Origin: Thermohalobaculum sp039821125
GTDB lineage: Bacteria; Pseudomonadota; Alphaproteobacteria; Rhodobacterales; Rhodobacteraceae
Direction of reading: 5' to 3'
DNA length: 64,000 nucleotides
Assembly: GCA_039821125.1 (NCBI GenBank)
Contig: JBCBOR010000008.1
Coordinates: forward strand, 35,913 to 99,912
Shown here: piece by piece, positions 1-8,329 of the stretch
Layout: every line of letters begins with the position of its first letter
Position numbering within the stretch: the first letter of the stretch is position 1
Translations under genes and position numbers: made by a program
Notes under the pieces: model-generated
Told to the model about the DNA's origin: nothing
Database searches by the model: none
What the model saw: the letters and a program-made list of their open reading frames with translations, nothing else

Positions 1-1937
1 ATCACGTCATCCGATGCACCGCCGGAAATGGTGTCGCTGCCGATGCCACCGCCCAGCGTGTCGGCGCCGTTGCCGCCGATGACACTGTCGTTGCCGCCCC
101 CGCCGGTTATGATATCGGATCCATCCCGTCCCGCGAGGGTGTTCGCTCCGACATTGCCACGGATCGTGTTGTCGAGGCCGTTTCCGAAGCCCTTCGTGTC
201 GCCAGCCCCGGTCAGGGTCAGGTTTTCGGTGTGATCGCCCAGTGCAAAGCTGACCGCGCTTTGCACCCTGTCGGTGCCTTCGCCGGCGAGATCGACCACA
301 ACGTCCGCGCCCGAATTCAGAATGTAGATGTCATCGCCAGCGCCGCCCTCGAAGCGATCACCTCCCGCGCCCCCATTGAGACGGTCGTTGCCCGAGCCGC
401 CGATCAGCGTATCAATCCCGTTCAGGCCATTCAGGATGTCGTCACCGCCTTCGCCCGACACGGTATTCGCGGCCGCGTTCCCGACAAGCGTATTGGCCGC
501 GCCGTTACCCGTCGCCGAAAGGTCGTCCGAACCGATCATACGCAGGGCCTCGATATTCACGCCGAGGGTGAAGTTGACCGACGCGCGGACCGTGTCGGTG
601 CCTTCTCCCGCCGCCTCCGTGACCTGATCGCCCGCCGCGTTGACGACATAGGTGTCATCGCCCTGCCCGCCGAACATTATGTCATCGCCGAGGCCGCCGT
701 TCAGCAGATCGTCTCCACCCCGTCCATGCAGTGTGTCGGACCCGCTGCCGCCCTCAAGCTCGTTGGCAACGCTGTTCCCTGTCAACTCGTCATCGCCGGA
801 CCCGGAGGACGCGTTCTCGATCACCACGTCGTTGGCAATGGTGTAGCCGCCGCGCACCGTCGAGATCAGCGAGACGAACCCGCCGCCGCCCTGCTCGATC
901 TGCAGGCTGGCCGGGCGCAGATCGATCACCGCGTGGGCCGATCCCGAATAGGTGATACTGTCGGTCCCGCCCGTGTCCCAAATTGCGGTGTAGAAGTTCT
1001 GCGCCCCCGTCACATCTTCGATCGTGTAGGTGTCATCGCCGGACGCATGGGTCGTGTTCTCGCCATACATCACCTGCAGCGACGCGATATCCAGCGCCAT
1101 CATCGATCCGGCACGCGCCGAGGTGTCGTTCGAGAATTGCGGCCCCAGGAACGGATGCCCGGTGAAACCCTGCGTCTGGGACATCGCGGTGTAGATGTCC
1201 TGATTCAGATCGAAACTGCCCGCATCGCGGAACGTATCGTCGGCGACGCCGTCATTGTTGTTGTCGACCAGCCCGGGGAAGAGCAGCGATCCGTTCCCCT
1301 CGAACGGGTGGTCCAGACCCAGAGCATGCCCGATCTCGTGGACCAGCGTCAGCATGCCATTGCCGCCTTGCAGCAGACCGTTGTCATCGCCCTCAGGATC
1401 GTTGTTCGCCGCTTCACGGTCCCAACCGATCCCGTCCGCGTTCAATGTGATCGCACTGCCGATCTGAGCGCCGGAGGGGAAGAAGGCAAAACCCAGGTTC
1501 AGGTCGCTGTTGAAATCATCGCCCGTGCGCGACAGCGAGAACTCCATCTCGGCGTCGTCCAGGTCATCCACCTCGGTGAACTCGATGTTGAGGAACGTCT
1601 CAATCAGATCGAGCGCGGCTGTGACCTGTTGCTTCTCGAAATTCGAGAAATTCAGCTCCGGTGAGACGTTGAACCCGAACTGGTCAATCTCCTCACCGGT
1701 TTCCATGAAGTAATACGTGACGACCATGGCGCCATCGGCATTCGTGACGCCCGTGTTGATGAAATCGTTCGGATCCGATGTGAGCAGCCCGTTGACGAGA
1801 TCGCTCGAGCCGGCCGAGGCGTCGGCATTGGCAACCGCAGGCGCATCGGACCCGTCATCCGACGCCGCCGACGCGGGCGGATGCTCATGCGTCCCATAGT
1901 AGACGTTCATCAAGTTGACTGCGCAAAGACCGCACAT
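1..1937 (-). CDS. Serralysin-like RTX zinc metalloprotease (C-terminus cut by window edge)
   Basis: Secreted Ca2+-binding protease, read leftwards and open at base 1, with 645 codons visible. The catalytic motif HEIGHALGLDHP (HExxHxxGxxH, the metzincin zinc site) is encoded near 1305-1340. It is followed by a Met-turn-like YTAMSQT and by the MALDIASLQ segment typical of serralysins. From about 830 down to base 1 the protein is a series of RTX nonapeptides (GGxGxDxLx, e.g. GGSGNDRLNGG and GGGGNDSVIGG). These form Ca2+ beta-rolls and normally precede a type I secretion signal, which would lie beyond the edge. No N-terminal Sec signal is seen, consistent with type I export. The ATG at 1937 is preceded by GGGGAG at a spacing of 5. 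The long open frame on the opposite strand (231-1664) is a shadow. Family assignment is firm; the substrate is unknown. Confidence 0.9.
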   Translation of the reverse strand, partial: MCGLCAVNLMNVYYGTHEHPPASAASDDGSDAPAVANADASAGSSDLVNGLLTSDPNDFINTGVTNADGAMVVTYYFMETGEEIDQFGFNVSPELNFSNFEKQQVTAALDLIETFLNIEFTEVDDLDDAEMEFSLSRTGDDFNSDLNLGFAFFPSGAQIGSAITLNADGIGWDREAANNDPEGDDNGLLQGGNGMLTLVHEIGHALGLDHPFEGNGSLLFPGLVDNNNDGVADDTFRDAGSFDLNQDIYTAMSQTQGFTGHPFLGPQFSNDTSARAGSMMALDIASLQVMYGENTTHASGDDTYTIEDVTGAQNFYTAIWDTGGTDSITYSGSAHAVIDLRPASLQIEQGGGGFVSLISTVRGGYTIANDVVIENASSGSGDDELTGNSVANELEGGSGSDTLHGRGGDDLLNGGLGDDIMFGGQGDDTYVVNAAGDQVTEAAGEGTDTVRASVNFTLGVNIEALRMIGSDDLSATGNGAANTLVGNAAANTVSGEGGDDILNGLNGIDTLIGGSGNDRLNGGAGGDRFEGGAGDDIYILNSGADVVVDLAGEGTDRVQSAVSFALGDHTENLTLTGAGDTKGFGNGLDNTIRGNVGANTLAGRDGSDIITGGGGNDSVIGGNGADTLGGGIGSDTISGGASDDV

Positions 1938-2284
1938 ATCAGCTCCCCATGTATCGTTCTCGAGACCGGGCCTCTGTCATTCTTGAACCCGTTAATCCGG
2001 CATTAATATGGTGACCGGGTTTCTCCAACACAATCAAGGACATCGCATTCGGCGGTGACGGGCAGCGGTTCTGGCGCCCCATGCGCTGATGGCATAGGAC
2101 AGATGTCCAAGATTTTCGTAAAGATCCTGCAAGTTTTCGGACACGCTGTGACACTTGTCAGCGTCACAGTCCGCTTGACAGCGGGGTGGACAAGTTTTGC
2201 CCGCGCCCGTAACGACTTATAAAGCACGATGCACGGCCGCGATGAACCTGATCGCACCGGCTGACCTTTGGGGGGACACGGGAC
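1938..2284. other. Intergenic region between divergent genes
   Basis: About 350 bases between the leftward metalloprotease and the rightward dehydrogenase. It must hold both promoters. I see no conserved operator, RNA or credible small gene. A TTGACA near 2173 could be a -35 element, but no convincing -10 follows. Confidence 0.5.
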
Positions 2285-3049
2285 ATGACGGAACTACAAG
2301 ACGGCATTGCAATCGTGACCGGAGGTGCGTCGGGCCTCGGCGCTGCTACGGCCACCGCGCTCGGTGCACGTGGTATGCAGGTGGCGATTTTCGACATGAA
2401 CGAGGAGCTTGGCTCGGCCCACGCAAACGCAATCGGCGGGCGATTCTTCAAGGCCGATGTCAGCGATCCGGCGGATGTCAGTGCGGCAATGGCTCTGGTC
2501 GCAGGGCTCGGTCAGGTGCGTGTCGTCGTCAACTGCGCCGGGATTGCCGGAGCCGCAAAGACGGTCTCGCGCGGCGCGGCGCATGACCCCGAGATGTTTG
2601 CGCGCACGATACGGATCAACCTGATCGGCTCGTTCAATGTGGCAAGCCAGGCGGCGGCTCTGATGGTTGCGGGGACGCCCACAGGCGCGGACGGCCAGCG
2701 CGGCGTGATCGTGAACACAGCGTCCGTCGCGGCCTTTGACGGCCAGATCGGCCAGACCGCCTATTCCGCCTCGAAAGGCGGGGTCGTCGGGATGACGCTG
2801 CCGATGGCGCGGGATCTCGCCGACAAGGGCGTGCGGGTCTGCGCCATTGCGCCCGGGCTGTTCTTGACACCGATGCTGGCCGAGTTGCCGGACGATGTTC
2901 AGCAATCTCTCGGGGCGCAGGTCCCGTTCCCTTCGCGTCTTGGTGCACCCGCCGAATACGCCAAGCTGGTCTGCTCGATCATCGACAATCCGATGCTGAA
3001 CGGCGAGGTCATCCGCCTCGACGGCGCTATTCGGATGGCCCCGCGCTAG
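2285..3049 (+). CDS. SDR-family dehydrogenase (3-hydroxyacyl-CoA dehydrogenase type 2-like)
   Basis: Classical short-chain dehydrogenase/reductase of 254 residues, the usual length. It has the NAD-binding TGGASGLG at 12-19, an NCAG motif near residue 86, a serine before the active site (NTASVAAF) and the catalytic YSASK. The closing GEVIRLDGAIRMAPR resembles the type-2 3-hydroxyacyl-CoA dehydrogenase (HSD17B10-like) group. Members oxidise short or branched 3-hydroxyacyl-CoA with NAD+, but SDR substrates are hard to predict. It stands alone and converges on the CitE-like gene 21 bases downstream. A CoA-linked catabolic role for the pair is inference only. Confidence 0.85.
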   Translation: MTELQDGIAIVTGGASGLGAATATALGARGMQVAIFDMNEELGSAHANAIGGRFFKADVSDPADVSAAMALVAGLGQVRVVVNCAGIAGAAKTVSRGAAHDPEMFARTIRINLIGSFNVASQAAALMVAGTPTGADGQRGVIVNTASVAAFDGQIGQTAYSASKGGVVGMTLPMARDLADKGVRVCAIAPGLFLTPMLAELPDDVQQSLGAQVPFPSRLGAPAEYAKLVCSIIDNPMLNGEVIRLDGAIRMAPR

Positions 3050-3070
3050 GGCGCTGCCAAAGCAGGGGGT

Positions 3071-3942
3071 CTACAAACCCATCCGGTCGGCAATGGCCAG
3101 GATGCGGTACATATCGCGCAAGACCGGCTTTTCGATCAGCTTGCCATCGATCACGACCAGCCCGGTATCCGCGGCCTCAAACGTCTCGATGATGCGTCGG
3201 GCGCGGGCGATCTCGGCCTCGGTCGGGGTGAAGACCTCATTCAGGGCCGCGATCTGCTTGGGGTGGATCGAGCCTTTGCCGGAAAAGCCCAGCGCCTTGG
3301 CCTGTTGCGCCGCCAGGACCATTCCGTCAGGGTCCTCGAGGTCGAGATAGGGCACATCGATCACATCCAGCCCCGCCGCAGCGGCGGCGTGGACGACACG
3401 GGACCGGGCGTAGAGTAGCGGCTCCCACGCGTTCTCGCACCTCAGTTCAGCGGCCATATCGACGCCGCCGAAGAACAGCGCGTCAATCCGGTCCGAGCAA
3501 TGGGCGATGCCATAGGCATGCTCCAGGCCCTGATTGGTCTCGATGATGATGTGCAAGCGCGTGGCGTGCCCCCGCTCGGTCAGCAGATCGTCGAGCATGA
3601 CAACCTCCTCGGCCGTGCGGACTTTGGGGATCATCAGCGCCGGCGGCGGGGATCCGTGGCCAGGATTGCCTGAACATCGGCGATCCCGAACGCCTCGCGC
3701 AGGCAATTGATCCGAACCATGCGCTCGACACCATCCTCGGCCTGCGGTTCGGCAAACAGCGCCAGCGCGTTTTCCCGCGCCTCGGCCTTGTCCTTGGGCG
3801 CAATCCCATCCTCGAGCTCGACGCACACGATGTCCGCGCCCGACGCGAGCGCTTTGGGATACATCTCCGGCTTCAGCCCAGGGGTGAAGATGAAGCTGCG
3901 CCGCGGTCGGATGATACGTCCCGAATTGCCGCTGTTTGACAT
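3071..3942 (-). pseudogene. CitE-like CoA-ester lyase (HpcH/HpaI superfamily), frameshifted as read
   Basis: TIM-barrel lyase related to the citrate lyase beta subunit and malyl-CoA lyases. The N-terminal part (start ATG 3942, behind a G-rich stretch) contains RRSFIFTPG and CVELEDGIAPKDKAEAR. The C-terminal part, in another frame, contains LMIPKV, the IIIETNQGLEHAYGIA segment (Mg2+-binding Glu), ALFFGGVDMAAEL and GFSGKGSIHPKQI. The frame changes at the GGGG run 3648-3651. One extra G there would restore ATD-PPPALMIPKV and a protein of about 290 residues, the normal size. The lesion is therefore a 1-base deletion in a homopolymer, either a recent mutation or a sequence error. CoA esters such as malyl-CoA are the usual family substrates; the exact one is not deducible. 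Confidence 0.8.
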
Positions 3943-4090
3943 TTTTTGAGCCCCCCACGTTGACCAATCACAGTCGCTCGCAGTCGCTGCGATGACCGGT
4001 CTCCGAGGTGTAACGGGTTTTCTCACGCAGTTCGATGGGTGAGGCGCGGGCACACGCGCGTGTCCGCCGAGACCCGGTGAACTCTAGAAG

Positions 4091-4103
4091 TAGAATAATT
4101 CTA
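4091..4103. promoter_or_regulatory. Putative Irr box (iron control element) upstream of bfd-bfr
   Basis: TAGAATAATTCTA is a perfect palindrome apart from its central base and closely matches the TTTAGAA-N3-TTCTAAA-like element bound by Irr in alphaproteobacteria. It lies about 110 bases before bfd. Irr is known to repress iron-storage genes when iron (haem) is scarce, so the site fits its position. Confidence 0.6.
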
Positions 4104-4215
4104 ATAAGTTAGCGGATGCCTCACTCAGAATCGCCCTTGCTTGACTAAATTACTCTGATATCATCCCCCGGTCGCACAAACCGCGCGACACCCTCTAACC
4201 GCCCGGACCACTCGG

Positions 4216-4491
4216 ATGATCATCTGCTCCTGCGCCGTCATCTCCTCGGACGATATCGACCGCACTGTCGCCTGGATGAAGGCTGCGGACCCGCAGGTGG
4301 TGATCACACCGGGCAAGGTGTATCGCGCGCTTGGCAAACGCGCGGTTTGCGGCGGCTGCGCCAAATTGTTCGTCGCATGCGTCCACAAATCCACTACATC
4401 GGATGTACCGGCAGAGCTGCGCAATCTGCGCACGACCATGAAGGGAACGGCAAGCCATGAAGGGCGACGACAAGGTAATCGACTATCTTAA
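4216..4491 (+). CDS. bfd: Bacterioferritin-associated ferredoxin (Bfd)
   Basis: Small [2Fe-2S] protein of 91 residues with the four Bfd cysteines: C4 and C6 (CSC) and C45 and C48 (CGGC). Bfd docks on bacterioferritin and passes electrons to the ferric core so that stored iron can be released. Its 3' end overlaps the bfr start by 35 bases, so the two are surely co-transcribed. The tail after about residue 65 is longer and more basic than in short Bfd proteins. The ATG at 4216 is the only start that keeps both CxC cysteines; its Shine-Dalgarno is weak. The upstream Irr-like box suggests iron control. Confidence 0.9.
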   Translation: MIICSCAVISSDDIDRTVAWMKAADPQVVITPGKVYRALGKRAVCGGCAKLFVACVHKSTTSDVPAELRNLRTTMKGTASHEGRRQGNRLS

Positions 4492-4945
4492 CCGGGCACT
4501 GCGGAGCGAACTGACGGCGATCAACCAGTACTGGCTGCACTATCGGCTGCAGCACGACTGGGGCTATGCCAAGCTGGCCAAGAAGTCGCGCGAGGAAAGC
4601 ATCGAGGAGATGCAGCACGCGGACCGGATCATGGATCGAATCATCTTTCTGGAAGGGCATCCAAACCTGCAGACGCTCGATCCGCTGCGCATCGGTCAGA
4701 CCGTGAAGGAATGTCTCGAGTGCGATCTGGCCGCTGAAGTCGAGGCGCGCGCGCTCTATCAGGAAGCAGCGATCTACTGCCGGAGCGTCGGTGACATCCC
4801 CTCCGCGAACCTGTTCGAGGAGCTTATGACGGACGAGGAGGGGCATATCGACTTCCTCGAGACACAGCTCAGTCTGCAAAGCGACATCGGCGATGCCAAT
4901 TACGGGCAGCTCAACGCCGAGTCGGCGGACGAGGCCGAAGACTGA
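4457..4945 (+). CDS. bfr: Bacterioferritin
   Basis: Haem-containing ferritin of 162 residues that stores iron as a ferric core inside a 24-subunit shell in the cytoplasm. The ferroxidase ligands E18, E51 and H54 stand at the same positions as in the E. coli protein, and M52 is the haem-bridging methionine at the subunit interface (EEMQHAD). The later pair is in TDEEGHIDFLE. Length is normal. It overlaps bfd, its reductase partner, upstream. The downstream gene is convergent. Confidence 0.95.
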   Translation: MKGDDKVIDYLNRALRSELTAINQYWLHYRLQHDWGYAKLAKKSREESIEEMQHADRIMDRIIFLEGHPNLQTLDPLRIGQTVKECLECDLAAEVEARALYQEAAIYCRSVGDIPSANLFEELMTDEEGHIDFLETQLSLQSDIGDANYGQLNAESADEAED

Positions 4946-4966
4946 CGCACACTCCGCCGGGTCGCG

Positions 4967-5638
4967 TTACAACGATGGCTCGACCCGGCTCCACGTATTC
5001 CTGATGTGGCGGCGCAGCACCTCGGCCAGCACCGCCGCATCGCGCCGAACCAGCGCTGCGATCATCTCCTCATGCTCGGCGACCGCGCCCTGCCAGTTCG
5101 CCGGTGCATTGTGGCCGATGAACCGGATGCGCTTCATGCGCCCCTGTAGCACGCCGTGCAGTTCCGACAGCGTCGGGCTGCCCGAGGCCGCCACGATCAT
5201 GCTGTGGATGGTCTGGTTGAGCTTGTAGTAATCCAGCCGCTCGCGCGCATCATAGTGGCGGACCATCTGATCGTGCACGGCGACGATCTCCGCGATCTGT
5301 GCATCCGTCGCGGTCTCGCAGGCCTGCCGTCCCGCCATCGCCTCAAGCTCGGCAATCACGGTGAGCATGTCCTGCACTTCCTCCGGCGTGAAGGCCCGCA
5401 CGATGGTGCTGCGGCCCGGCCGGAGAACGATCAGGCCTTCAACCGCAAGGGACCGGATCGCTTCACGCATCGGCGTGCGCGAGACGCCGAGATCGACACA
5501 AAGACGCGACTCGTTGACCTGATCGCCCGGCGCAAGCTGCCCTTCGATGATCATGTCGCGCACACGGCTGGCCACCAACGCGTGCAGGGGCTGGCGCTGG
5601 ATCTGGGTGTCGTCGGCTCGCGGTTGCACAGATTGCAT
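4967..5638 (-). CDS. GntR-family transcriptional regulator, FCD subfamily
   Basis: Regulator of 223 residues. The N-terminal winged helix-turn-helix has RVRDMIIEGQLAPGDQVNE and SRTPMREAIRSLAVEGL, the GntR signature. The C-terminal all-helical FCD ligand-binding domain (from about residue 85) has the metal or carboxylate-binding type of Asp and His residues. ATG 5638 is the first start that leaves a normal N-terminus. It has no Shine-Dalgarno and lies inside the palindrome 5637-5652, so translation may be leaderless and autoregulated. It is divergent from pdxA2 and the TRAP genes and most likely controls them in response to their substrate. Confidence 0.88.
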   Translation of the reverse strand: MQSVQPRADDTQIQRQPLHALVASRVRDMIIEGQLAPGDQVNESRLCVDLGVSRTPMREAIRSLAVEGLIVLRPGRSTIVRAFTPEEVQDMLTVIAELEAMAGRQACETATDAQIAEIVAVHDQMVRHYDARERLDYYKLNQTIHSMIVAASGSPTLSELHGVLQGRMKRIRFIGHNAPANWQGAVAEHEEMIAALVRRDAAVLAEVLRRHIRNTWSRVEPSL

Positions 5639-5652
5639 ATTGTATACAATAT
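5637..5652. promoter_or_regulatory. Palindromic operator for the GntR/FCD regulator
   Basis: ATATTGTATACAATAT is a perfect 16-bp palindrome in the 49-base gap between the regulator and pdxA2. TTGTATACAA-type cores are known operators of FCD-type GntR proteins. It overlaps the regulator start codon and lies about 35 bases before pdxA2, so one site could control both directions. Confidence 0.75.
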
Positions 5653-5687
5653 ACGGAAACGACTCGGCCTCAAGCTTGGAGTTTTCG

Positions 5688-6731
5688 ATGGAAGCTGACA
5701 CGCGCCCGACGCTGGCCCTGGCACTCGGTGATGCCGCCGGCATCGGCGCCGAGTTGGCGGCAAAGGTGCTGATGGATGCGGAGGTGCGTGCCGCGGCACG
5801 ATTCGTCGTGATCGGCGACCGGCGGCTGCTGGCGGCGGGCGAGGCCACAGCGGACGTTCAGGTCGATCTCGGCAGCGATGCCTTTGTCGATCTGGCAAAC
5901 CTCGACCCGGACTGCGTGACCGCGGGCGAGGCATCCGAGCTGACGGGACAAGCAGCGCTGGAGACCTTCGCGGCAGGGCTGACCATCTGCCGGGACGGCG
6001 GCGCCGATGCGGTCTGTTTCACGCCGTTCAACAAATATGCGATGCGACTGGCGCGGCCCGGTTATATCGATGAGATCGGCTTCATACAGGCCGTTATGCA
6101 GACGGACGCGGATGGGGCCGAGTTCAACGTGCTGGACGAGTTCTGGAACGCGCGGGTCACCAGCCACGTGCCGCTGTCCGGTGTGGCGGAGATGATCACG
6201 ACCGACCGGGTGTTCGAGCGGATCCGCCTGACCGATCAGACCATGCAAGGCGCCGGGCGCCCGCGCCCGCGCATCGGCGTGGCAGCGCTGAACCCTCATG
6301 CCGGTGATGGCGGCAATTTCGGCACAGAGGATGACGAGATCATCACCCCGGCGATCCGCCGCGCGCAGGAGCATCAGATCAACGTGTCCGGCCCCTGGCC
6401 GTCCGATACGGTCTATCTGCGCGCCAGCAAGGGCGAGTTTGACGTGGTGCTGAGCATGTACCACGACCAGGGCCAGATCGCGATGAAGCTGATCGGCTTC
6501 GACCGCGGTGTCACGTTGATCGGCGGCTTTCCGTTCTGGATCGCGACCCCGGCGCACGGCACCGCCTACGATATAGCAGGTCAGGGGATCGCCAATCCCC
6601 AGGCCACAAAGAACGCCCTCCTGCTGGCGGCAAAGCTGGCGGGGGCATCAGGCCGGGCGCACGCAACCGAAGAGACGCGGCGCACGGCCATAGACACGGT
6701 CCTGAGCGCACACGCCCAGACCGCATCATAA
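5688..6731 (+). CDS. pdxA2: PdxA2-type 4-phospho-D-threonate/erythronate dehydrogenase family protein
   Basis: Member of the PdxA family (347 residues) of NAD-dependent, metal-dependent oxidative decarboxylases. Seen are GDAAGIGAELAAK near the N-terminus, FTPFNKYAM, HVPLS, LNPHAGDGG, SMYHDQGQ and TPAHGTAYDIAGQGIANP, with the metal-binding histidines in place. Sequence style and transport context fit the PdxA2 branch, which oxidises 4-phospho-D-threonate or 4-phospho-D-erythronate in sugar-acid catabolism, rather than vitamin B6 synthesis. The matching DUF1537 kinase is not in the window. ATG 5688 has TTGGAG upstream. It leads an operon with the TRAP genes (13-base gap) under the GntR operator. 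Confidence 0.8.
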   Translation: MEADTRPTLALALGDAAGIGAELAAKVLMDAEVRAAARFVVIGDRRLLAAGEATADVQVDLGSDAFVDLANLDPDCVTAGEASELTGQAALETFAAGLTICRDGGADAVCFTPFNKYAMRLARPGYIDEIGFIQAVMQTDADGAEFNVLDEFWNARVTSHVPLSGVAEMITTDRVFERIRLTDQTMQGAGRPRPRIGVAALNPHAGDGGNFGTEDDEIITPAIRRAQEHQINVSGPWPSDTVYLRASKGEFDVVLSMYHDQGQIAMKLIGFDRGVTLIGGFPFWIATPAHGTAYDIAGQGIANPQATKNALLLAAKLAGASGRAHATEETRRTAIDTVLSAHAQTAS

Positions 6732-6744
6732 AGGGAGAAAACGC

Positions 6745-7728
6745 ATGACAGTCTCGATCAAGGCGGCCTTTGTCGGTCTCGCCGCGCTCGCTCTGGTAAC
6801 GGCCGCCGAGGCCAAGGAGGAGATCATCTTCGGCATCTCGGCCACCCCGGGCTCGCTGCAGCAGCAAACAGCCGCCGAGTTCACCAAGCTGGCCAATGAG
6901 CGCCTCGGCGACAAGGCCGAGGTGAAGCTGTTCGACTCGAGCCAGCTCGGCAAGGACAAGGACCTGATGCAGAAGCTGAAGCTCGGCACGGTCCACATCG
7001 CGCTGCCCTCGTCGATCATGTCCTCGATCTCGGACGAGTTCGCCGTGTTCGACATGCCGTTTCTTGTCGCGGACCGCGAACACGTGGGCCGGATCGAGGC
7101 CGAGATTTTCTGGCCGACCATCGCACCGACCGTCGAGGATGACGGCTATAAGGTGCTGGCGGTCTGGGAAAACGGCGTGCGCCATATCACCAACAACACA
7201 CGGCCCATCAAGACACCGGCCGATCTGGAAGGTGTGAAAATCCGCACTCCGAAATCGACCTGGCGGGTCAAGATGTTCCAGGCCTGGGGTGCGAACCCGA
7301 CGCCGATGAGCTTCTCGGAGGTCTTTACAGGGCTGCAGACCGGTGTGATCGACGGGCAGGAGAACCCCTACACGAACATCAACTCGGCCAAGCTGAACGA
7401 GGTGCAGACCTATCTCTCGAAGACGGGCCACGTGTATTCGCCCGCCTACCCGACCATGGGCAAGGCGGTCTATGATGGTATGGACGCCGAGATCCGTCAG
7501 GTTCTGGAAGACACCGCGCGCGAAATGTCGGCCTGGGCTCGGGCCAAAGGCGTCGAGGCGGATGATGCCCTGCGCCAGAAGCTGGTCGATGCAGGCATGA
7601 CCTACAACGAGGCCGACCGCGCGGCTTTTGTCGAAGCCTCCAAACCGATCTATGACGCGTTCGCCGCCGAGGTCGACGGCGGTCAGGCGATGATCGACAA
7701 GGCGATCTCGCTGGCAGGCGGGTCCTGA
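6745..7728 (+). CDS. dctP: TRAP transporter solute-binding protein (DctP family)
   Basis: Periplasmic receptor of 327 residues with a Sec signal peptide (about residues 1-23, cleavage near AEA). It delivers an organic acid to the DctQM pair for Na+-driven uptake. Family features are GVKIRTPKS, which includes the carboxylate-binding arginine, and the PTPMSFSEVFTGLQTGVIDGQENP region. It sits between pdxA2 and dctQ, so the ligand is probably the sugar acid that feeds PdxA2. A GGGAG Shine-Dalgarno precedes ATG 6745. Confidence 0.93.
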   Translation: MTVSIKAAFVGLAALALVTAAEAKEEIIFGISATPGSLQQQTAAEFTKLANERLGDKAEVKLFDSSQLGKDKDLMQKLKLGTVHIALPSSIMSSISDEFAVFDMPFLVADREHVGRIEAEIFWPTIAPTVEDDGYKVLAVWENGVRHITNNTRPIKTPADLEGVKIRTPKSTWRVKMFQAWGANPTPMSFSEVFTGLQTGVIDGQENPYTNINSAKLNEVQTYLSKTGHVYSPAYPTMGKAVYDGMDAEIRQVLEDTAREMSAWARAKGVEADDALRQKLVDAGMTYNEADRAAFVEASKPIYDAFAAEVDGGQAMIDKAISLAGGS

Positions 7729-7742
7729 ACGCCTTCGCGGCA

Positions 7743-7768
7743 AGGGTGCGTCACGGACGCACCCTACG
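7743..7768 (+). repeat. 26-bp palindromic dispersed repeat, copy 1
   Basis: Hairpin with stem GGGTGCGTC/GACGCACCC and loop ACG (7744-7764) in the dctP-dctQ gap. The identical 26 bases occur in reverse orientation at 48243-48268. It probably acts as an intercistronic stem-loop that raises binding-protein mRNA relative to the permeases. Confidence 0.8.
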
Positions 7769-7777
7769 GCACCCGAG

Positions 7778-8329
7778 ATGACCAAAGTCTCAACTCTGCT
7801 CCAGCGTGTGCTGGAATGGATCACCATTGGCCTGCTGGTCTCGCTGGCAGGCGTGGTGATCTCGGCCGTCATCGCCCGCAAGGGGTTCAACGCGTCGTTC
7901 GTCTGGTATGACGAGGTCGCCTCGGTGCTGCTCGCGTGGATCACGTTCTACGGTGCAGCCTATGCGGCGCTGAGACGGCGACACCTCGGGTTCGAAGGGC
8001 TGCTCTACGCCTTGCCCTTGCGGATCCGGCTGGTGGTGTTCGCAGTCGCCGAACTGGTGGTGTACGGCGTTTTCGCCGTTCTTGGCTATGCCGGATGGTT
8101 CGTCCTGCAGGTGTTCGGATCAGAGACACTCGTGTCGCTCGACTGGGTGCCGCTGTCCGTCACACAAGCGGTCGTGCCCATTGGCGCGGGTCTCTTCATC
8201 CTCGCTCAGATCCTGTCCACACCCGAAGCCCTGCGCCGCCTGATCGCGGGCGAGACCGCCGAAGCGCAGGAAATCGCCGAGGAGATCGAGAAGGCCGAGG
8301 CCGCGCAGACCGGACGGGGGCAAGCCTGA
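7778..8329 (+). CDS. dctQ: TRAP transporter small permease subunit (DctQ)
   Basis: Membrane protein of 183 residues with four predicted helices and the conserved ARKGFNASFVWYDEVASVLLAWITFYGA block of the family in residues 30-60. The C-terminal tail is acidic and helical. DctQ pairs with DctM to form the transport unit. Its TGA overlaps the dctM ATG (TGATG at 8327-8331), giving translational coupling. Confidence 0.9.
   Translation: MTKVSTLLQRVLEWITIGLLVSLAGVVISAVIARKGFNASFVWYDEVASVLLAWITFYGAAYAALRRRHLGFEGLLYALPLRIRLVVFAVAELVVYGVFAVLGYAGWFVLQVFGSETLVSLDWVPLSVTQAVVPIGAGLFILAQILSTPEALRRLIAGETAEAQEIAEEIEKAEAAQTGRGQA

Noticed and set aside
231..1664. 477-codon rightward open frame
   Set aside because: Antisense shadow of the RTX metalloprotease, whose frame carries HExxHxxGxxH and GGxGxD repeats; the shadow protein has no family features.
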